Source of the DNA: Ectopseudomonas guguanensis
GTDB taxonomy: Bacteria > Pseudomonadota > Gammaproteobacteria > Pseudomonadales > Pseudomonadaceae
Assembly (NCBI RefSeq): GCF_900104265.1
Contig: NZ_FNJJ01000002.1
Coordinates: 449,424-506,151, forward strand
DNA length: 56,728 nt
Direction: 5' to 3'
The notes beneath the pieces are model-generated. The model was not told the origin of the DNA. It ran no database searches and saw only the letters and a list, made by a program, of their open reading frames with translations. Positions 42,481-51,568 of the stretch are shown piece by piece. The translations under genes were made by a program, and so were the position numbers. How positions within the stretch are numbered: position 1 is the stretch's first letter; every line of letters starts with the position of its first letter.

Positions 42481-43341
42481 ATGAAACAACGTCTCTTTAT
42501 CCTCAGCCAGTACCTGCTGCCACATCACCTGCTGTCGCGCCTGATCGGCTGCGTGGCCGAATGCCGCATCGGCTGGCTGAAGAATCCGCTGATCACCTGG
42601 TTCGCCAAGCAGTACCAGGTCAATATGAGCGAAGCGCAGAACGAAGACCTGCGCTCCTTCGAGCACTTCAACGCCTTCTTCACCCGCGCCCTGAAGGCAG
42701 GCGCGCGCCCGCTGGACGAAACCCCCGGCGCCATCCTCAGCCCGGCCGACGGTGCGATCAGCCAGCTCGGTGCCATCGAGCACGGCCGTATCTTCCAGGC
42801 CAAGGGTCACAGCTTCAGCGCCGTCGAACTGCTGGGCGGCGATGCCGAGCGCGCAGCGCCCTTCATGGGTGGCCAGTTCGCCACCGTATACCTCTCGCCG
42901 AAGGACTATCACCGCGTCCACATGCCGCTGGGCGGCACGCTGAAGGAGATGGTCTATGTGCCGGGCCGCCTGTTCTCGGTGAACCAGACCACGGCGGAAA
43001 ACGTGCCGGAACTGTTCGCCCGCAACGAGCGCGTGGTCTGCCTGTTCGATACCGAGCGCGGGCCGATGGCCGTGGTACTGGTCGGCGCGATGATCGTCGC
43101 CAGCATCGAGACGGTATGGGCCGGCCTGGTCACGCCGCCCAAGCGCGAGCTGAAGAGCACGCGCTACGACGCCGAAGCCCGCGCGCCGATCGAACTGGCC
43201 AAGGGCGCGGAAATGGGCCGCTTCAAGCTGGGCTCCACGGCCATCGTCCTGTTCGGCCCGAACCAGGTGCAGTGGGCCGATCAGCTGTGCGCCGGCAGCG
43301 CGGTGCGCATGGGCCAACTGCTGGGCAACGCCCGGGGCTGA
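42481..43341 (+). CDS. psd: Phosphatidylserine decarboxylase
   Basis: This inner-membrane enzyme makes phosphatidylethanolamine. The 286-residue proenzyme has [11 protein letters not shown], the [12 protein letters not shown] motif and the self-cleavage site LGST, where Ser252 becomes the pyruvoyl group. AAGGAAACACG precedes the ATG. It is 70 bases after rhdA and probably in the same transcript. Confidence 0.96.
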   Translation: MKQRLFILSQYLLPHHLLSRLIGCVAECRIGWLKNPLITWFAKQYQVNMSEAQNEDLRSFEHFNAFFTRALKAGARPLDETPGAILSPADGAISQLGAIEHGRIFQAKGHSFSAVELLGGDAERAAPFMGGQFATVYLSPKDYHRVHMPLGGTLKEMVYVPGRLFSVNQTTAENVPELFARNERVVCLFDTERGPMAVVLVGAMIVASIETVWAGLVTPPKRELKSTRYDAEARAPIELAKGAEMGRFKLGSTAIVLFGPNQVQWADQLCAGSAVRMGQLLGNARG

Positions 43342-43397
43342 TCCATCGAGAAAGGAACCGCATCTCGACCGTTCGGTCATAGATCCGTACTCTGGCG

Positions 43398-43427
43398 TGG
43401 CAGCCCGTCCAAGCGGACGGGCTGCCA
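43398..43427. repeat. Perfect 13-bp inverted repeat without T tract
   Basis: TGGCAGCCCGTCC and GGACGGGCTGCCA form a perfect stem with a four-base loop (AAGC), between psd and the next gene. No T run follows, so it is more likely an mRNA-stabilising or regulatory stem in the leader than a terminator. Confidence 0.6.
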
Positions 43428-43506
43428 GCACAGGCAGATGCTGCTAGAGTTCGAAAGACTATTACTAGAGCCGCTCGTTTTTGCGTGGCCGGAGTATCCG
43501 AGTTTG

Positions 43507-45309
43507 ATGGATAGACAGAGTCCCCACCTGCAACTGTTACGCGTCCCCACACCGAGCAAGCAAAGCCTCAGCTTCTGCGACGGCAGTCCCCGCGACCTCA
43601 AGCGCTGGATCGCAGGCCTGCCCAAGGCGAACATCGGTGAAACCGCGCGCCAGTTGTACCAGAGCCTGGTGGAACTCAACCAACTCCTCACCCCCTCGGA
43701 AAACCGCCTGCAACTGCTTGAGCTGCTGCGCCCCGAAGTCAGCTTCGTCTGCCAGCATCTAGAGCGCCACTTCCTCAACCAGGCGATCGTTCTCGACGAG
43801 CGCCCACGCAAGGTCGCCAACCTCTGCCAGGCCCTGCAGAACCACCTGGCTGTCGGCTACAAGCTGATCATCGCCCGCGTCCTTGCCCGTAGCGGCAAGG
43901 ACCGCGACCAGCTCCTCGCCGTATCCCTGCAGCGCGCCAGCCACAGCCTGTGCAGCCCGCTGATCCGTGCCAGCCAGCTGTACTGCCCGGTGCCCGAAGG
44001 GCTCTGGCTGGAGCTGCACCAGCTGTACCAGATCGCCTGCGAGCAGCGCCTGCAGCGCCAGGTCATTCGCGACCCGTTGGCTCGCCACACCCAGGGCCTG
44101 AGCACCGAGCAAACCTACGTCACCGCACTGCTGCTGGGTTGCGCCCGCACCAACCAGATGCGCCAGAACGGCATCGCCCGCCTGGCCGAGGCGCTGGAGC
44201 CCTGGAGCACGTTGATCAGGCTGCAGCCCGGCGACCATCCCGACAGCCTGTTCGTCCTGGCGCCGCAGATCGACGGCCCGCCGCGCTACAGGTCGCTGTA
44301 CCAGAACAGCGAGTTGCACAACCTGCTGGGCATCGACACGCAACCCTTGGTCGGTGCCATCAAGGAATACCTGGAGCTGCCGGAAGAAGAGCGCAGCAAA
44401 TCACGCCTGATGATTCCAGAGGGCGTCAGCCTCGATCTGCTGCAGCATGTTGCCGCAGCCTGGGGCGACATCGCCGAGCGCACCTTCCAGCGCACCCCGG
44501 GCCACGGCAACCTGACCCTGTGCATCGGCATGACCGCCCTGCATTTCTTCCTTTCCGGCCGCCGCTCGTTCGGCGAAGTGCTCAAGCGCCCCGTGGAAAT
44601 CGGCGCTGCCGTGTTCAAGCCGGCCACTGGCGAGCCTGACGTCTGGTCGAACGCCTTCGACGCCCAGCGCAGCGCTGCGGACGAAATCCATTTCGAAGAG
44701 ATTCAGTACACCCGAGCCACCCCGGGTGAACAGGCGCAGCCGGAGAACAGCGGCGAGGACTATCCGACCTTTCCCCTGGCGATCATCAACCACAGCCCCG
44801 GTGGCTATTGCCTGTCCTGGCCCAAGGAGGTACCCAGCCAGCTGCAGGCCGGCGAACTGCTGGGCGTGCAGGACAATCCCAGCCAGGGCTGGAGCGTGGC
44901 CATCGTGCGCTGGATTCGTCAGGTCCGCGGTGGCGGCACGCAAATGGGCATCGAACTGATCGCCCCGCATGCGCGCCCCTGCGGCCTGCAGCTGCTGCGC
45001 AAGGGCGAGCAGAGCAGCCAGTATCTGCGCGCCCTGCTGTTGCCGGAGATCAGCGCCATTTCCCGTCCAGCCAGCCTGATAACGCCGCGCCTGCCATTCC
45101 AGGAAGGCAGCAAGGTGCTGATCAACGACCATGACGAAGAGCACCGCGCGGTGCTCACCCGCAGGCAGGTCAGCACCGGCAGCTTCAGCCAGTTCGAGTA
45201 TCACCGCGTGGGCATCGAAGAGCCTGCGGCCGGGACACCGGTCACAGCCTCGCAAAGCCAGAAGCCTGCCGGGGAGGAAGATTTTGACTCGCTGTGGAAG
45301 TCGCTGTAG
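43507..45309 (+). CDS. PilZ-like protein upstream of fimX
   Basis: The 600-residue cytoplasmic protein is mostly helical. Its final third has a segment (PLAIINHSPGGYCLSWP) with NxSxxG, the second PilZ motif, but I see no RxxxR arginine motif before it. It may therefore not bind c-di-GMP by itself. It corresponds by order to PA4958. The start at 43507 (MDRQSPHLQLLRVP) is preferred, because an earlier ATG at 43438 would begin just after the strong stem at 43398. It is 62 bases before fimX, so a shared role in c-di-GMP and pilus control is plausible. Confidence 0.7.
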   Translation: MDRQSPHLQLLRVPTPSKQSLSFCDGSPRDLKRWIAGLPKANIGETARQLYQSLVELNQLLTPSENRLQLLELLRPEVSFVCQHLERHFLNQAIVLDERPRKVANLCQALQNHLAVGYKLIIARVLARSGKDRDQLLAVSLQRASHSLCSPLIRASQLYCPVPEGLWLELHQLYQIACEQRLQRQVIRDPLARHTQGLSTEQTYVTALLLGCARTNQMRQNGIARLAEALEPWSTLIRLQPGDHPDSLFVLAPQIDGPPRYRSLYQNSELHNLLGIDTQPLVGAIKEYLELPEEERSKSRLMIPEGVSLDLLQHVAAAWGDIAERTFQRTPGHGNLTLCIGMTALHFFLSGRRSFGEVLKRPVEIGAAVFKPATGEPDVWSNAFDAQRSAADEIHFEEIQYTRATPGEQAQPENSGEDYPTFPLAIINHSPGGYCLSWPKEVPSQLQAGELLGVQDNPSQGWSVAIVRWIRQVRGGGTQMGIELIAPHARPCGLQLLRKGEQSSQYLRALLLPEISAISRPASLITPRLPFQEGSKVLINDHDEEHRAVLTRRQVSTGSFSQFEYHRVGIEEPAAGTPVTASQSQKPAGEEDFDSLWKSL

Positions 45310-45371
45310 GCTCCGGCGAACTCACCATTTGTCGCCTTTTCGCGTCCGTTCGGCGCGGTAATGACCCCTCT

Positions 45372-47441
45372 ATGGCCATCGAAAAAAAAACCATCCGCCT
45401 GCTGATTCTCGAGGACTCGCAGAACGAAGCGGAGCGCCTGGTCAGTCTGTTCCGCAACGCCGGGCACGCCACCCGCGTGCATCGTCTGATTTCCAGCGAT
45501 GACCTGGCCGAAGCCCTGCAACAGACCTGGGACCTTCTGATCTGCGCGCCGAGCAGCGAGCATCTCGACCCCAGCGAGGCGATCACCGCCATCCGCCGCC
45601 AGGCCAAGGACATCCCGGTCATCCAGCTGGTGGCGGACAACGACTCCGAGATCATCACCGAAGCGCTGCTGTTCGGCGCCCAGGACGCCCTGCCCCAAGG
45701 CGAGGATGAACGCTTGGTGCTGGTGGCCAAGCGCGAGCTGGCCAACCTCGAGGAACGCCGCGCCCGTCGCGCCGCCGAAGTGGCGCTGCGCGAAGCGGAA
45801 AAACGCTGCCAGCTGCTGCTGGAAAGCTCGGTGGACGCCATCACCTACGTCCACGACGGCATGCATATCTACGCCAACCGCGCCTACCTGGAGCTGTTCC
45901 GCTACGAGGATGGCGAAGAGCTCGAAGGCATGCCGATGATCGACCTGATCGCCAGTGCCGATCACGCGGCGTTCAAGGATTTTTTGAAGAACTACCAGAG
46001 CGCCGAAGGCAATGCCGAGCTGGGCTGCCAGGGCGTACGCGCCGACGGCAGCAGCTTCGCCGCGCAGATGAGCTTCTCGCCTGCCACCTACGATGGCGAA
46101 CCATGCATTCAGGTGGTGATCCGCGCGGAAACCTCCAATGCCGAGCTGGAAGAGAAGCTGCGTGAAATCAGCAGCCAGGACCTGGTCACCGGCCTGTTCA
46201 ACCGCACCCACTTCCTCGAACTGATGGACAACGCCGCCGAGCGCGCCGTCAGCACCGGCCAGCCCTCGACCCTGGCGTACATCCGCGTCGACCGCTATGC
46301 CAGCATGCAGGGCGAGATCGGCCTGGCCGGCATCGACCTGCTGCTGACCGACCTGGCCGGCCTGCTGCGCGCCCATTTCCCGGCGGAAACCCAGCTGGCC
46401 CGCTTCGGCGACGACGTATTCGCCGCCTTGCTGCCAGGCCAGACGCCCGAACAGTGCCAGGCCAACCTGGCGTCCCTGCTGAAGAAGGTCGAAGGGCACC
46501 TGTTCGACGTCAGCGGCCGCACCGCACAGACCACCCTGTCGATCGGCGTCGCCGGCCTCAGCGAGAAGACCGCCAAGGCCCAGGAAGTCATCGATCGTGC
46601 GCACCGCTGCGCCGACGAGCTTGGCGACGGCAACGCCATCAAGCTGTTCAACCCGGCTGATGAGCTGGCCGCAGCGGCCAACCGCGGCAACCTCCTGGCG
46701 ATGGTCCAGCAGGCACTTGAGAACAACAGCTTCCGCCTGCTGTTCCAGCCGATCATCAGCCTGCGTGGCGATGCTCACGAACACTACGAAGTGCTGCTGC
46801 GCCTGCTCAACCCGAAGGGCGAAGAGGTGCCGCCTGCGCAGTTCCTCGCCGCCGCCAAGGACGCCGGGTTGGGCGAGAAGATCGACCGCTGGGTGATCCT
46901 CAACTCGATCAAGCTGCTGGCCGACCACCGCGCCAAGGGCCACAACACCCGCCTGTTCGTGCACCTGTCCAGCGCCAGCCTGCAGGATCAGACCCTGCTG
47001 CCCTGGCTCAGCGTGGCGCTCAAGGCCGCCCGCCTGCCATCGGATTCACTGGTATTCCAATTCGGCGAGCCGGATGCCATCACCTACCTGAAACAGGCCA
47101 AGGTGCTGACCCAGGGCCTGGCGGAACTGCACTGCAAGGTTGCCCTGAGCCAGTTCGGCTGCGCCCTGAATCCGTTCAACACGCTCAAGCACCTGCAGGT
47201 GGATTTCGTCAAGGTCGACGGCTCGTTCTCTCAGGATCTGAGCAATGCCGACAATCAGGAAGCGCTGAAAACCCTGCTCAGCAGCCTGCACGCCCAGGCC
47301 AAGCTGACCATCGTGCCCTTCGTCGAAAGCGCCAGCGTGCTGGCAACGCTGTGGCAGGCGGGGGTCAACTTCATCCAGGGTTACTACCTGCAGGGCCCGA
47401 GCCAGTCGATGGACTACGACTTCTCGGCCGGCGACGAATAA
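45372..47441 (+). CDS. fimX: c-di-GMP-binding pilus regulator FimX
   Basis: FimX controls type IV pilus assembly and twitching. The 689-residue protein has a REC-like N-terminus (1-125), a PAS domain (about 145-250), a degenerate GGDEF domain (GDDVF, 346-350) and a degenerate EAL domain (EVL, 473-475). Neither catalytic motif is intact, so it should bind rather than make or cut c-di-GMP, as known for the P. aeruginosa protein (691 residues). The ATG at 45372 is used. It ends in a terminator shared with serB. Confidence 0.92.
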   Translation: MAIEKKTIRLLILEDSQNEAERLVSLFRNAGHATRVHRLISSDDLAEALQQTWDLLICAPSSEHLDPSEAITAIRRQAKDIPVIQLVADNDSEIITEALLFGAQDALPQGEDERLVLVAKRELANLEERRARRAAEVALREAEKRCQLLLESSVDAITYVHDGMHIYANRAYLELFRYEDGEELEGMPMIDLIASADHAAFKDFLKNYQSAEGNAELGCQGVRADGSSFAAQMSFSPATYDGEPCIQVVIRAETSNAELEEKLREISSQDLVTGLFNRTHFLELMDNAAERAVSTGQPSTLAYIRVDRYASMQGEIGLAGIDLLLTDLAGLLRAHFPAETQLARFGDDVFAALLPGQTPEQCQANLASLLKKVEGHLFDVSGRTAQTTLSIGVAGLSEKTAKAQEVIDRAHRCADELGDGNAIKLFNPADELAAAANRGNLLAMVQQALENNSFRLLFQPIISLRGDAHEHYEVLLRLLNPKGEEVPPAQFLAAAKDAGLGEKIDRWVILNSIKLLADHRAKGHNTRLFVHLSSASLQDQTLLPWLSVALKAARLPSDSLVFQFGEPDAITYLKQAKVLTQGLAELHCKVALSQFGCALNPFNTLKHLQVDFVKVDGSFSQDLSNADNQEALKTLLSSLHAQAKLTIVPFVESASVLATLWQAGVNFIQGYYLQGPSQSMDYDFSAGDE

Positions 47442-47453
47442 ATCCCGCCAATG

Positions 47454-47481
47454 AAAAAGCCGCCTGTCCAGGCGGCTTTTT
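47454..47481. terminator. Bidirectional terminator between fimX and serB
   Basis: AAAAAGCCGCCT and AGGCGGCTTTTT form a 12-bp stem with loop GTCC. Both strands end in a T tract, fitting the convergent genes. Confidence 0.92.
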
Positions 47482-47504
47482 CGTATCCGACAGAACCTCG
47501 GCGC

Positions 47505-48719
47505 TTATTCCTGCCCCTCGCGATCGCGAAAGCCGAGCAGGTAGAGAATTCCATCCAGACCGAGGGTAGAGATCGCCTGTTTGGCCGATTGCTTGACCAG
47601 CGGCTTGGCGCGGAATGCCACGCCGAGACCGGCCAGGCCGAGCATCGGCAGGTCGTTGGCGCCATCGCCAACGGCGATGGTCTGTTCCAGCTGCAAGCCT
47701 TCCTTCTGCGCCAGCTCACGCAACAGGTCGGCCTTGCGCTGGGCATCGACGATGGGCTCGACGGCCACACCGGTGACCTTGCCGTTCTCGATCTGCAGCT
47801 CGTTGGCGAACACGTAGTCGATGCCCAGCTTCGCCTGCAGTTGCTTGGCGAAGTAGGTGAAGCCGCCGGAGAGAATCGCGGTCTTGTAGCCCAGGCGCTT
47901 GAGTTCGGCGAACAGTACCTCGGCGCCTTCGGTCAGGCGCAGCGAGGCGCCAATCTCTTCCAGCACGTCTTCCGACAGGCCCTTCAGCAGGCCCAGGCGC
48001 TCCTTGAAGCTGGCGCGAAAATCCAGCTCGCCGCGCATGGCCCGTTCGGTGATCTCGGCCACCTGCTCGCCCACGCCGGCGGCCTTGGCCAGTTCGTCGA
48101 TCACTTCGGCCTCGATCAGCGTCGAGTCCATGTCGAACACCGCCAGGCGACGATTGCGGCGGAACACCGAGTCGCGCTGGAAGGCGATGTCGACGTTGAG
48201 CTCCTGAGCCACGCTCAAGAACTCGGCACGCAGCGCCACCGGATCGGCCGGCTCGCCGCGCACGGAGAACTCGATGCAGCCCTTGCCCTGCTCGGCCGGC
48301 ATGTCCAGCGGCATGCGCCCGGAAAGACGGTCGATATGATCGATGTTCAGGCCGTACCTGGCAGTGATCGCACTGACCCGCTGCAGCTGCTCGGCGCTGA
48401 CCTTGCGCGTCAGCAGGGTGACGATATGCCGGGCCTTGCCCTGGCCGCTCACCCACTGGCGATAATCCTCTTCGGACACCGGGGTGAAGCGCACCTGCTG
48501 GTCGAGCTCGTAGGCGGTGAACAGCAGATCCTTGAGCACAGCCTGGGAGCGACCGTTGTCCGGAATTTCGATGAGAATGCCGAACGACAGGGTGTCGTGG
48601 ATCACCGCCTGACCGATATCGAGGATGTTCACCCCGCCCTGAGCCAATACGCCGGTGATGGCTGCGGTGAGTCCGGGGCGATCTTCGCCGGTGATATTGA
48701 TCAGGACGATTTCGCGCAA
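47505..48719 (-). CDS. serB: Phosphoserine phosphatase SerB
   Basis: The enzyme is the last step of serine synthesis. The 404-residue product has two N-terminal ACT domains (EIVLINITGEDRPGLTAAITG, then about 98-180) and a HAD phosphatase with FDMDSTLIEAEVIDELA (nucleophile Asp196, acid Asp198), LSGGFTYFA and GDGANDLPML. The start is TTG at 48719, six bases after GGAGGG, aligning with the usual MREIVLINITGEDRPG. The longer frame upstream is not conserved. Confidence 0.95.
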   Translation of the reverse strand: MREIVLINITGEDRPGLTAAITGVLAQGGVNILDIGQAVIHDTLSFGILIEIPDNGRSQAVLKDLLFTAYELDQQVRFTPVSEEDYRQWVSGQGKARHIVTLLTRKVSAEQLQRVSAITARYGLNIDHIDRLSGRMPLDMPAEQGKGCIEFSVRGEPADPVALRAEFLSVAQELNVDIAFQRDSVFRRNRRLAVFDMDSTLIEAEVIDELAKAAGVGEQVAEITERAMRGELDFRASFKERLGLLKGLSEDVLEEIGASLRLTEGAEVLFAELKRLGYKTAILSGGFTYFAKQLQAKLGIDYVFANELQIENGKVTGVAVEPIVDAQRKADLLRELAQKEGLQLEQTIAVGDGANDLPMLGLAGLGVAFRAKPLVKQSAKQAISTLGLDGILYLLGFRDREGQE

Positions 48720-48831
48720 GACGCACCCTCCAAGGCAAACGATTGAGGCAGGCAAGCGGCGAATGAGCCGCCGGCCGACGAAAAGGCGCACATTCTACCC
48801 AGTTTCCCCTCGATCCGGGCAGCCATGCGCT

Positions 48832-48859
48832 TTGCCCGCTCCAGACCGCTCGCTATACT
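48832..48859 (+). promoter_or_regulatory. Candidate promoter of the YtjB-family gene
   Basis: TTGCCC and TATACT are 16 bases apart. The -10 is 34 bases before the GTG start. Confidence 0.5.
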
Positions 48860-48893
48860 GCGCGGCAACTTCAGTCGACAAGAGCCGTGCTCT

Positions 48894-50414
48894 GTGAACC
48901 GGCCCGCGCCCGTCAAACCCGACAATTTCTTCCTCATCATCTTTCACGCGCTGCGTCAGCGGCGGGTGCCCCTGGTGCTGCGCATCGCCAGCCACAGCCT
49001 GTTGCTGGTGGCGCTGGCCATGCTCATCTATGCCTGGGTCATGGGCATGCAGTTCAAGCAGGCCATGCAGCAGCAGGCCGACGCCCTCGGCCAGGCGCTG
49101 ATCACCCAGACGGCGGCCTCGGCCACCGAACTGCTGGTGTCCAACGACATCCTCAGCCTCAATGTGCTGCTCAACAACCTGGCGAAGAACCCGCTGGTGG
49201 CCCATGCGGCCATCTACAGCGTGGATAGCCGCATCCTCGCCGAGGCAGGCCCGCGCCCGACCCGCAGCGTGCTGGGCGAGACCGAAGGCCTGTATTCCAC
49301 CTCCATCACCTTCCAGGAAGTGATGGCCGGGCAGTTGCGCATCAGCCTGGACATGAGTCAGTTCCAGCAGCCGATGACCATCAGCCTGCAGAGCATGGGC
49401 ATTCTCAGCCTGATCCTGCTGGCCCTGACGCTGTCGCTGAGCATGCGCCTGGGCCGACATATTTCCACGCCCTTGCTGCAGATGCGCCTGTGGCTGCGCG
49501 ACCCGGACGATCCCGCCCCCGGTGCGGGACGCAACGACGAGATCGGCGACCTGGCGCGCCAGCTGCAGGCCCGCCTGGTACCGGAAAAGCCGGAACCCGA
49601 GCCGGAGCTGGATGACGAGCCGCTGCTCGAGGATGTCGACGACTATCTCCCGGAAGAAGACGACGAGCATTTCGACGACGAGCCGGAACAGCCTCGCGCC
49701 GGGCATTCTTTCGATGAGCAGGACAGCGACGACGAGGCGCTCAAGCCCTGGCCCGATTCGATAGAGCCGGACGATCCCTTCGCCGATCTGCGCGATGAGC
49801 CCGAAGTCGCTGCGCCCGTCGCCAAGGCGCCGCGCCCGGCGCAGGCCAGCGCCGTGCTGGCTATCCAGCTCGGTGCTCAGGAACAGCTGCGACGCCTGCC
49901 GCGCACGCGCCTGCTGGATCTGCTGGATCGTTATCGCGGTTGCCTGGAACAGGCCGCCGCGCTGTATCAGGGGCAACTGCACACGCTCAAGGACGGCAGC
50001 AGCCTGATGCTGTTCCATGAGCGCGAGTGCGGCGAGGACTACCTGACCCACGCCATCTGCTGCGGCGAGCTGATGCGCGCCCTCGGCCATGCGCTGCAGA
50101 TCGAGGTCGCCGACAGCGGCATCACCCTGCAACTGCAGCTGGGCCTCACCCTCGGCGACGATCTGGAAGAACTGGGCCAGGCCGAGCTGCTGCTCAGCGA
50201 CAGTGCCCTGGACGCCCTTGCCCTGTCGCAGCACAGCCGCAACCTGCTGCTGGTGGAACAGCGTGTCGCCCAGGATGCGCTGGCTCGCCAGCGCGCGCGC
50301 ATCCGCCCGATTGCCAGCCCGGAAGGGGCCAGCTGCGTGGAGCGCCTGCTCGATCCTTATCCGGCGCTGCTGGAGCGACAGCTGACGCGCATGCACGAAA
50401 GCCGGGCGCACTGA
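48894..50414 (+). CDS. AhpA/YtjB (Smp) family membrane protein
   Basis: The 506-residue protein diverges from serB, as ytjB (smp) does in E. coli. The first 180 residues have a membrane helix (LVLRIASHSLLLVALAMLIYAWVMG), a periplasmic domain and a second helix (MGILSLILLALTLSLSM), then a HAMP-like segment. An Asp/Glu/Pro-rich stretch (about 225-315) follows. A soluble C-terminal domain (about 325-500, LAIQLGAQEQLRRLPRTRLLDLLDRY) is absent from the shorter enterobacterial form. The function is unknown. GTG at 48894 is the start. The longer upstream frame overlaps the promoter. Confidence 0.78.
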   Translation: MNRPAPVKPDNFFLIIFHALRQRRVPLVLRIASHSLLLVALAMLIYAWVMGMQFKQAMQQQADALGQALITQTAASATELLVSNDILSLNVLLNNLAKNPLVAHAAIYSVDSRILAEAGPRPTRSVLGETEGLYSTSITFQEVMAGQLRISLDMSQFQQPMTISLQSMGILSLILLALTLSLSMRLGRHISTPLLQMRLWLRDPDDPAPGAGRNDEIGDLARQLQARLVPEKPEPEPELDDEPLLEDVDDYLPEEDDEHFDDEPEQPRAGHSFDEQDSDDEALKPWPDSIEPDDPFADLRDEPEVAAPVAKAPRPAQASAVLAIQLGAQEQLRRLPRTRLLDLLDRYRGCLEQAAALYQGQLHTLKDGSSLMLFHERECGEDYLTHAICCGELMRALGHALQIEVADSGITLQLQLGLTLGDDLEELGQAELLLSDSALDALALSQHSRNLLLVEQRVAQDALARQRARIRPIASPEGASCVERLLDPYPALLERQLTRMHESRAH

Positions 50415-50430
50415 CGGACGGTTCAAATGC

Positions 50431-50490
50431 GGTGCGCATGGCGCACCCTACGACGCGACGCTACGGCCCGTAGGGTGCGCCATGCGCACC
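50431..50490. repeat. REP pair, GTAGGGTGCGCCATGCGCACC family
   Basis: A 22-base arm (50431-50452) and its exact inverse (50469-50490) have a 16-base spacer. A GTAGGGT fragment also lies at the end of the next gene. Confidence 0.9.
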
Positions 50491-50512
50491 AGCGTTCCCC
50501 AAGAGATATACC

Positions 50513-51424
50513 CTACGACGCACCGACCAGCGCTCGCCGCTGCTGCGGCTGCACACCGCAGCGGCGCAGCCAGTCCTTCCAGCGCACCCGCTCATCACGC
50601 ACCAGCCAGCCGTCCTGCTCGGCAAAACTCTCCGACAGCCACAACCCGCGAGTGCTGGCCGGCAGCAATTCGCCCTTGCGCAGGGTGAACAGACCGCCGC
50701 TGGGTACACCGTGCTGCAGCGCCAGCAGGTAGATATCCGGTCGCCGACGCTCCAGACGCGCCACCAGGCGGCCATCCTCCAGACACTCATCGACGTGGAA
50801 CAGGCTCAGCTGACGGGCATCGCGCGGCAGCTCCAGACTCAGGTCATAGACCAGCTGCAGTGACGCGGTCGGCAGGTGTACGTAAGCGCGCGGCCGCTCC
50901 AGCAGGGTGAGGTTGCCGCACTGCACCGGGCGCGCCGCGCCGGACAGCGGGCTGAGGCGAAAATGGCTGGCTTCGCGATAACGCAGGGCGCCCTCATAGG
51001 GCGTGGGCAGCCAGGTATCGGCGAAACGCCCGCTCAACCAGCCATCGGCGCTTTCCAGCAGGCATTCCTCGGCCACTTCCTGAATGGCGGTGAGCAGCGG
51101 CAGGTTGAGTTCATGCGCCGGCACGTAGCCGGAAATCAGCTTGAGCACGGTGTCGCCGCGATCGGGGCGGCGCTGGCGCACCAGCAACCAGTAATCGCGG
51201 CCCTGCAGGCGCAGGGTCAGGCGCACCGACACGCCGAGATTGGCCAGCTCCACGGAAAAGCGCGAGCTGTCCGCCACCTCGATCGGGCGACGCCGTTCGA
51301 GCATCTGCTGAAAGTTCAGCGGCTGTCCCAGGCTCTGGTAGCTCAGGCCGTCCGGGCTGGCTTCGACGAACAGCGGCAGGGTCTTGAAGTTACTCGGGTC
51401 CTTGCGGATCAGCGTACGCGGCAT
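50513..51424 (-). CDS. Conserved hypothetical protein with Nudix-like box
   Basis: I do not recognise this 303-residue protein firmly. It starts MPRTLIRKDPSNFKTLPLFVEASPDGLSYQSLG and has no signal or membrane segment. Residues 99-122 read GYVPAHE, then nine residues, then QEVAEECLL. This recalls the Nudix box G-x5-E-x7-REUxEExGU with a two-residue insertion and R to Q. The Nudix glutamates are kept. A Nudix-like hydrolase or a degenerate version is possible. AAGGAGTCGAG precedes the ATG. It is followed on the plus side by a REP pair. A 144-base spacer separates it from the aldo/keto reductase gene on the same strand. Confidence 0.65.
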   Translation of the reverse strand: MPRTLIRKDPSNFKTLPLFVEASPDGLSYQSLGQPLNFQQMLERRRPIEVADSSRFSVELANLGVSVRLTLRLQGRDYWLLVRQRRPDRGDTVLKLISGYVPAHELNLPLLTAIQEVAEECLLESADGWLSGRFADTWLPTPYEGALRYREASHFRLSPLSGAARPVQCGNLTLLERPRAYVHLPTASLQLVYDLSLELPRDARQLSLFHVDECLEDGRLVARLERRRPDIYLLALQHGVPSGGLFTLRKGELLPASTRGLWLSESFAEQDGWLVRDERVRWKDWLRRCGVQPQQRRALVGAS

Positions 51425-51568
51425 CTCGACTCCTTGTTCCGTCTGGGCATGGGCCGGCTCGGCGACCAGCGCTCACGCGAGGCTCAGGTTGAAGCGAAAA
51501 CCGCTCAAGGCTGCCCCAAGCCGGCCACCCAATACAACCCGAGGCTGTAAGAGGACGTGACCGCAACC

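Noticed and set aside
45201..46964. Long minus-strand open frame opposite fimX
   Set aside because: Mirror frame of fimX. Low-complexity Gln/Gly/Ala composition.
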